From Calonectria ilicicola (lineage: Eukaryota; Ascomycota; Sordariomycetes; Hypocreales; Nectriaceae), in the NCBI GenBank assembly GCA_020809705.1, contig CP085827.1, positions 7,192,001 to 7,256,000 of the forward strand: a stretch of 64,000 bases of DNA, in the 5' to 3' direction. The notes below the pieces were generated by a model, which did no database searches, was not told the origin of the DNA, and saw only the letters and a program-made list of their open reading frames with translations. Of this stretch, positions 58,907 to 64,000 are shown one piece after another. Both the position numbers and the translations under genes were made by a program. How positions within the stretch are numbered: position 1 is the first letter of the stretch; every line of letters starts with the position of its first letter.

Positions 58907-60526
58907 CTATGCACTCCAAACCTTCTTACCGCCAAACCATGTCTCTTTGAGCTCCGACTTTAGCAGGCTCTTTGCATCCCATTCCATGTCGACGACAACG
59001 AAATCGGCCAGCTTGCCAGCTGCAAGGCTGCCAACGCGGTCGTCCTGGAACACGCTGGAGGCTGCACCGGCTGTGCCCGCAACCACCGACTCACAGACTC
59101 CCAAACGGAAATGCTCGTTGACGATTTCATCGCACTCAGGCTCCCTGGCTGAGCGCCGGGTCGTGGCAACATAGATGTTGTGCAAGGGATTCCAAGGAGC
59201 CGTTGGGCTGTCACTGCCCAGGGCCATGAGTGCTCCCGCATCGGCAAACTCTCGGTATGCGAATGCGCGACCGCATCGGTCTCCGATCAAGCGGGGCCAG
59301 GCTCGGAGGATGGCTGGGTCTGCGTGGACCGGCTGAATCGATGCTGTGAGGCCGAGGGCACCCAGGCGCTTGGCATCCTCGGGCGAGGCTAGCTCCAAAT
59401 GTTCAATGCGATGTCGGCCACCGGGCTTGGTGTGCTTTTCGAGCATGTTGACAGCCATGTGAATGGCTGCGTCGCCGATAGCGTGGAGCGCGATTTGAAC
59501 TCCAGCCTCAGCCGCTCGTTTCACCACGGGATCAAGATGCTCCTCAGTCCAAATGGGAGGCGGTGATGGGGCAACGGCATAGGGTTCGGACAGATATGAA
59601 GTGCATGCATCGATGATGCCGTCGCAAATGATTTTGATACCGGCGATGCGGAGGTCTGGCGAGGTTTCCTTGTTGTATTGCTTTTGCAGCTCAATGGCAC
59701 GCTCAACTTGGCGCATACGCTCAGCCTCGTCGCTTGCAGGCTTGATGAGCCAATATGCTACAATCCTCATGGGAAAGTCAGGCTGTTGCTTCTTCAACAT
59801 GAGCAGGGCTTCCCACGCGGGCTCATCCATGGCCATTTCGATCAGCCCTGTATAACCAGAGGCATTGTAGGCATCAAACGCCGCCAGGATACAGTCGATG
59901 CGCTCTTGTTGGCTCGCAACCTTGGCCAGATGAGGCCATCCAATAGTCAGAACTGCACCCTCATTGAGCACGCCAGATGGTTTGCCATTCTCATCTCGTT
60001 GGATGGTGCCTCCTGCAGGATCTGGCATGTCATCGATTCCCAGTTCCGCCAGACCGGCAGAGTTGAACCACGTAGAATGCAGGTCCTTGGTGTCGACAAA
60101 GATGGGCCGCGAGTCGATGCCGTCCAGCATCGACATATTGACGCCGTCTGGAGTCATCGAGTGCATCCATCCCTTGGCCAAGATTCGCGGAACATCGGGG
60201 TTGGCTTTGGCATAGTCGCGGAGAGTATTCAGAATATCGTCGAGATTCTTGCAGTGTTCGAGGCCAACCTTGCGGAGTGCTTGGCCGAGTAGGAGCAAAT
60301 GCATGTGTCCGTCAACAAATCCAGGCAACACAGTCTTCTCCCCCAAATCCTGTGTCACTACTCCCTCTTCGTCGTATTTGCTCAGTTCCTCGTGGGAGCC
60401 GATGGCCTCAATCACGCCACCACTGACAAACATGCTCTCCGAGAAGGTCGGCTTGCCCTCGAGGCCGACTTCGGCCTTTGACAGGATGCGGCCATTTTTG
60501 AAGAGAACCTTGGGTAACGATGTCAT
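58907..60526 (-). CDS. Amidohydrolase family 3 (YtcJ-like) metal-dependent hydrolase
   Basis: 539 aa, single exon, normal for PF07969. Metal-site elements: His74-Met-His76 in VDGHMHLLL; a central GIKIICDGIIDACTSYL in the position of the carboxylated-lysine strand; HAIGDAAIH; HRIEHLEL; and a late Asp in ALGSDSPTAPWNP. N- and C-terminal beta segments form the composite domain (VLFKNGRIL and GSLAAGKLADFVVVD). Members hydrolyse C-N bonds in cyclic or exocyclic amides, with often unknown natural substrates. It is divergent from the quinone-oxidoreductase-like gene with a 505-bp shared promoter. Its location beside an organic-anion permease and a Zn(II)2Cys6 regulator suggests an inducible catabolic step. 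Confidence 0.93.
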   Translation of the reverse strand: MTSLPKVLFKNGRILSKAEVGLEGKPTFSESMFVSGGVIEAIGSHEELSKYDEEGVVTQDLGEKTVLPGFVDGHMHLLLLGQALRKVGLEHCKNLDDILNTLRDYAKANPDVPRILAKGWMHSMTPDGVNMSMLDGIDSRPIFVDTKDLHSTWFNSAGLAELGIDDMPDPAGGTIQRDENGKPSGVLNEGAVLTIGWPHLAKVASQQERIDCILAAFDAYNASGYTGLIEMAMDEPAWEALLMLKKQQPDFPMRIVAYWLIKPASDEAERMRQVERAIELQKQYNKETSPDLRIAGIKIICDGIIDACTSYLSEPYAVAPSPPPIWTEEHLDPVVKRAAEAGVQIALHAIGDAAIHMAVNMLEKHTKPGGRHRIEHLELASPEDAKRLGALGLTASIQPVHADPAILRAWPRLIGDRCGRAFAYREFADAGALMALGSDSPTAPWNPLHNIYVATTRRSAREPECDEIVNEHFRLGVCESVVAGTAGAASSVFQDDRVGSLAAGKLADFVVVDMEWDAKSLLKSELKETWFGGKKVWSA

Positions 60527-61031
60527 GACGGTGCGGCTAGAAGGGTGTAAGTGAGCAAGGTAAGTTTGAGTAGAGACCTGAGGCGCCGCTGTTATATGGC
60601 AGTGTCGCGTTATCCCAGCCGGTTAACCGCGGTCTATATCAGGCCGGGCGATAACGAGCGGGGACTGAACCAGAGCCATCATGTATCCACGTGCCCATTG
60701 CCATTTCGAGGCCCATAGTGGAGGTAGTGGGGAGGTGAATGCTTTCGTACATACTACACATTTCAGTTCCTGAGATCTCGCTGGTTGATCGCCGCTGGGA
60801 TAGGGCGGCCCCATCCAGTCAGATTCACCCGGCATGCCACATAACTCACCGACTGCACGCCCCAAGCGGTGAGGTGAGGTGTAGTAGTCGTGGCGCATAC
60901 ATGTTGACGGAACCACCGGCGAGTTATATCTCGAGCTGGATGCGTAGCTCAACTTTGTCAGCATGCCCAACGATACCCGATGACTCTTCGGCATCGTCCC
61001 GTGTAAATCGCTCACCCTCGCAACATCAACA
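60527..61031. promoter_or_regulatory. Shared divergent promoter region, amidohydrolase / MDR enzyme
   Basis: 505 bp between two divergent start codons. No gene is accepted here. It includes tandem ggtgag units near 60,871-60,882. A bidirectional promoter is inferred from geometry only. Confidence 0.45.
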
Positions 61032-62036
61032 ATGCACACGCAAAAAATGCAAGCGGTTCGGATAAACTCCAGCGCCTCCAATGGAAAGCCATTCTCGGCG
61101 AGCAATCCCGCGACGCCGTCCGCCTTAGTGCTTGAGCAGGTTGAGATCCCCCAGCCCAAGCCTGGCCAAGCCCTCGTGCGCGTTCATGCTGCAACCGTGA
61201 CCCGTGACGAGCTGACCTGGCCTGAATCCTATGTCAAGGAAAGACGCATTCTCGGATACGATTTGTCTGGTACTGTGGAAAGTATAAACGGTGGCTGCTC
61301 CACCTTCAAGCCTGGAGATGAAGTTTACGGGATGCTGGACGTGCATACTGGTGAGACCTGGGCCGAGTATGCTGTCGCCGATCTTGATAGGCTAGCCTTG
61401 AAGCCCAAGAACTTAACTTCTGCGGAAGCAACCACTGTTCCGATGAGCAGTCTCACGGCGTGGGAGGCGCTATTCGTCAAAGCTGGTCTCCCAGAGCCGG
61501 ATTTTGAAGCGCCACGCCAGACCACACCCTCACGGTCTGTATTGGTAACCGGTGCCTCTGGAGCTGTAGGTTCCTATGTTGTGCAGCTTGGGGCTGCCGC
61601 TGGTCTAAAGGTGATAGCCGCGTCAAGTTCCACCAAGCGGAACCAAGATTTTCTGCAGTCTCTGGGCGCAAGTGAAATCATTGAGTACGCAAACATGGAG
61701 TCGCATTCGCCATTCGACCTCATTATCGACACTGTTGGCGGCGAACCATTGTCAAAAGCCTGGTCAACTGTAACAGATGATGGCTCTCTCATCTCCGTGG
61801 ATTCAAGCAGCTTCGCGTTTGCACAGAACCCACCAGCAGGAAAAGAGCATGTCAAAGCACTCTTCTTCATTGTGGAGCCCCTAGGGAGCCGGCTCACCAA
61901 GATGTCCAAGGCGCTGGAGTCTGGATTGCTGCGCCCGTTTTTGGCACACACATTTCCTCTCGCAGAAGCACGGCAGGCATATGAAGCAGCAAGCGGAAGG
62001 ATGGATCGCAGAAGCAAGGTTGTTCTCACCATCTAA
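61032..62036 (+). CDS. MDR-family NAD(P)H:quinone oxidoreductase-like / alcohol dehydrogenase
   Basis: 334 aa from the first ATG; the second in-frame ATG at 61,047 (MQAVRINS) is equally likely, as family members usually begin M-x-A-V. Medium-chain reductase pattern: GroES-like half with VEIPQPKPGQALVRVHAATVTRDE and ILGYDLSGTVES; the Rossmann motif VLVTGASGAVGSYVVQLG near residues 170-187; IIDTVGG; and a final ARQAYEAASGR. The catalytic-zinc cysteine and histidine pattern is not present, which places it with the zinc-free quinone-oxidoreductase/enoyl-reductase branch. It may share regulation with the divergent amidohydrolase. Confidence 0.9.
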   Translation: MHTQKMQAVRINSSASNGKPFSASNPATPSALVLEQVEIPQPKPGQALVRVHAATVTRDELTWPESYVKERRILGYDLSGTVESINGGCSTFKPGDEVYGMLDVHTGETWAEYAVADLDRLALKPKNLTSAEATTVPMSSLTAWEALFVKAGLPEPDFEAPRQTTPSRSVLVTGASGAVGSYVVQLGAAAGLKVIAASSSTKRNQDFLQSLGASEIIEYANMESHSPFDLIIDTVGGEPLSKAWSTVTDDGSLISVDSSSFAFAQNPPAGKEHVKALFFIVEPLGSRLTKMSKALESGLLRPFLAHTFPLAEARQAYEAASGRMDRRSKVVLTI

Positions 62037-62416
62037 AAGATAGATAAAGGCGAGAATTCTGATGTAAGATAAATTGTGTGAATTATGAACTTCTTCTTTC
62101 GACTAATATTCTCGAATATGGTACCTCGCCAATGCCACAATCATACCCACTCTGAAATAACATCATAAATAATCATTCTTGTCTAGTTCCCGACAACCTT
62201 TTTTTTTTAGTAGTGTCACGCTCCGTAAGCACCATCATGCCAGTATATTACTTCCTTCGGGTCATCTTAATTCAACCATGGTGGGTATTCGATAAACAAT
62301 AACAGCGCTAAATCCCCAAGTCATCCGACATTGAGCTAATTAGCTCACATCAGAGCCACTTTGTGGTGGTCAGCATTTTATGGCCCAAGAGAGCAACGTG
62401 TCAATCGGTAACTTAC
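62037..62416. other. Intergenic / possible 3' part of the small minus-strand gene
   Basis: 380 bp that may contain the last intron and exon of the small gene at 62,417-62,684. Otherwise no feature seen. Confidence 0.4.
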
Positions 62417-62684
62417 TTGCTCGGGCTTCCCAGTTTTTTGTAGGTTCACGCTTATGCATTTGGGTTGGATCTTGAGATCCTTCAAGCTTTCTCTTGATCT
62501 TTTCCTTGAGGCTCAACTTGGGAGAATTCACGCCTGTTTTATGTTAAAAATGTCAAATTGAAATTGCGATTTACATACTTTGTTTTCCAGGGTTGGAAAC
62601 TGTTGCAGAATCGACAAGCGTCGACTCGGAAGCATTGGACGCTACGTAGGCATTCGAACCGAGGGCGGTACCTGAGTGAGACAT
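62417..62684 (-). CDS. Small uncharacterised protein, at least two exons (3' end unresolved)
   Basis: Exon 1 complement(62579..62684) begins MSHSGTALGSNAYVASN, S/T-rich. A 45-nt intron (gtatgt ... aaaacag) joins it to exon 2 complement(62417..62533), which reads S-V-N-S-P then KLSLKEKIKRKLEGSQ and HKREPTKNWEARAS. The second exon is basic and strongly helix-like, and ends at a good donor GTAAGT. Two acceptors lie downstream, and read-through also gives a short end, so the C-terminus cannot be fixed. The family is unknown to me; the exon periodicity and composition support a real protein of about 75-100 aa. Confidence 0.5.
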
Positions 62685-63168
62685 GGTAACAAGAATATAT
62701 ATGAGAATAAATTGTTCTTTAATGGATGTTAAATAGAACAGAGGTGCTTGTGATTTTAGTCTTGTTCTCTTTACGGGCGACGTCACTTCTTAAATAGTTG
62801 CCTTGAGCCTTGCTGACGACTCGGCTTGCAAAGCGGCTTGCGATCACATTTTTGCGTGCACTCGGATTGAATCACACTGGTGACCGATTGACTCACTACG
62901 CCCTAAACACGACGAGATTTGATGGGTCAGCTTTGCATCCGGTCTACCAAACTTGGTATGACGCCTGAACAAGGTGGGGAGGTTTGATGGTGTGAAACTG
63001 GTGCGCCGAAGCCGAGATCCACCGCGTGAGATTAGTGCAAATCCTGGTCGTGGAGCTGGGTGTTCAAGCCGAAGCCGAGCCTTTTCTCAGGAATCATCAC
63101 TCTTCTTCGGCTTCAATTTGTCAGCCCTGTCCAAACCCATCGACTCAACAAAGCACGTTGGACGGCCC
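62685..63168. other. Divergent intergenic region, small gene / Zn(II)2Cys6 regulator
   Basis: 484 bp. gccgaagccgag-like elements recur (63,005, 63,068 and again inside the regulator gene at 63,331), and ttcttcggcttc at 63,102 is close to their reverse complement. No separate gene. Confidence 0.45.
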
Positions 63169-64000
63169 ATGGCATCCGCAACACCAATTTTGCGCCGTTT
63201 AAACGGGCGCCCACAGGCTTGCGACCAATGCAGGGCCCGAAAAGTGGCTTGTGACCACAGTCAGCCCATCTGCAATCGATGTCGAAAACGACGCCAGACG
63301 TGCATATACACAGTCACTCCGAAGCCGAGCCGGACTCCTGCTCGGCCAACCCTCCGTCTCTCGCGACGTGCAAATTCTTCTCCAACGCCCACATGTTCTG
63401 GCTATCTCGGCTTCACCAGCCATAGTGCGGTGTTTGAAGAGACCCGTAACAGTTTATCGTTTGTTCATGGGTCCGTTGGCGTAGACGCCAGTCCCAGGCA
63501 TGAATCTCGACCTCGGCTTGGTTTAAAGGAGCTACCTCCGCCACTTCGAGAGATGAGTCGGATTGTTTTGCGGAAATTCCCCGACACGCTTGATTTTTCA
63601 GATCGCGAACGCGTTCCCTGCCGCCCTGATTATTGGGTACTTCTCGCAGCAAAGCGAATTGTCCAGAAATTCCAAGATGCCTTTGGCTCACAACTGAGAG
63701 ACGATGCAGCCCTGGACTATGCCGCTGAGTGCATTTCCGCTAACACTGCTCAGCCGTTCCGCGAGGAAAATATTAATACTACGGAATGGAATGAGCAGTT
63801 TTCCGGGGATTCCCTCCGATGGGAATCTATAGGCTTAGTCTGGAACTTCTGGACATCCGAAAATGTACAAGATATTGTCACGGCGCTGGGATACTGTATC
63901 AACCTGGCCTTGCACTATACTCCCAGTAATGATCTTATTCTGTTTCTCAGCTTCCGCAAGTCTACGACAGATTCCATTGCCACAGGAGATGCCAGTAAGT
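63169..64000 (+). CDS. Zn(II)2Cys6 transcription factor, N-terminal part
   Basis: Open at the right edge. The first ATG after the upstream in-frame stop is 63,169, in the context cccATGG. The DNA-binding domain starts almost at once: C18-x2-C21-x6-C28-x6-C35-x2-C38-x6-C45, the canonical six-cysteine cluster with basic RARK and RKRR. A fungal-specific middle region follows (ISRE... style helices such as RKFPDTLDFSDRERV, LRWESIGLVWNFW, DIVTALGYCINLALHYT), typical of the start of the fungal transcription-factor domain. A perfect donor, gcca|gtaagt, lies at 63,995, so the coding exon probably ends at 63,994. It is a likely local regulator of the neighbouring catabolic-type genes, by position only. 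Confidence 0.9.
   Translation, partial: MASATPILRRLNGRPQACDQCRARKVACDHSQPICNRCRKRRQTCIYTVTPKPSRTPARPTLRLSRRANSSPTPTCSGYLGFTSHSAVFEETRNSLSFVHGSVGVDASPRHESRPRLGLKELPPPLREMSRIVLRKFPDTLDFSDRERVPCRPDYWVLLAAKRIVQKFQDAFGSQLRDDAALDYAAECISANTAQPFREENINTTEWNEQFSGDSLRWESIGLVWNFWTSENVQDIVTALGYCINLALHYTPSNDLILFLSFRKSTTDSIATGDASK

Noticed and set aside
58647..59174. Plus-strand frame of 175 codons
   Set aside because: Overlaps the amidohydrolase 3' end in antisense and has no recognisable domain.
60623..61159. Minus-strand frame of 178 codons
   Set aside because: Overlaps the divergent promoter and the start of the reductase gene; no family features.

Overview
The window comes from a filamentous ascomycete. 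The genes are separated by long intergenic stretches, and most have one to four introns of 44-64 nt with GT-AG borders and CTAAC-like branch sites. The gene content is mould-specific: a class VII-type chitin synthase, PalA/Rim20, a fungal flotillin, a Zn(II)2Cys6 regulator and a giant intronless NRPS. The PalA and chitin synthase sequences look Sordariomycete, probably Hypocreales, but the species cannot be fixed from sequence alone.

Layout. 1-15,500 (+) is the 3' part of a very large nonribosomal peptide synthetase, open at the window edge: a partial A-T, four full C-A-T modules and a terminal C domain. Three successive A domains share the same visible pocket residues and carry tracts of near-identical DNA. 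16.9-19.8 kb holds an ER/Golgi GH47 alpha-mannosidase (+) facing an FSH-type serine hydrolase (-). 19.8-24.2 kb is gene-poor and AT-rich, with a possible retroelement scrap. 24.2-47.1 kb is a housekeeping block: chitin synthase with a myosin-like head (one GC-AG intron), a proline-rich SYLF protein, a GT31/fringe-like glycosyltransferase, PalA of ambient-pH signalling (8-nt first coding exon), a PPxY protein, a flotillin, an SDR/epimerase and a MET22/HAL2 phosphatase.

47.7-51.1 kb holds a two-OB-fold, RPA1-like protein whose linker is a (QQQEEE)n hexapeptide tract. An F-box-type gene follows it after only 68 bp. 51.5-53.2 kb is an MCH1-type transporter. 53.9-64.0 kb looks like a small-molecule catabolic or detoxification neighbourhood: a type-B carboxylesterase with an altered nucleophile elbow, an ACS-family MFS permease, an amidohydrolase and a quinone-oxidoreductase-like MDR enzyme sharing a divergent promoter, a small unknown gene, and the start of a Zn(II)2Cys6 transcription factor cut by the right edge.

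The two most unusual objects are the internally amplified NRPS and the RPA-like OB-fold/QE-repeat protein. All gene models were derived by eye from reading frames, splice signals and family conservation; no alignment or database search was run.
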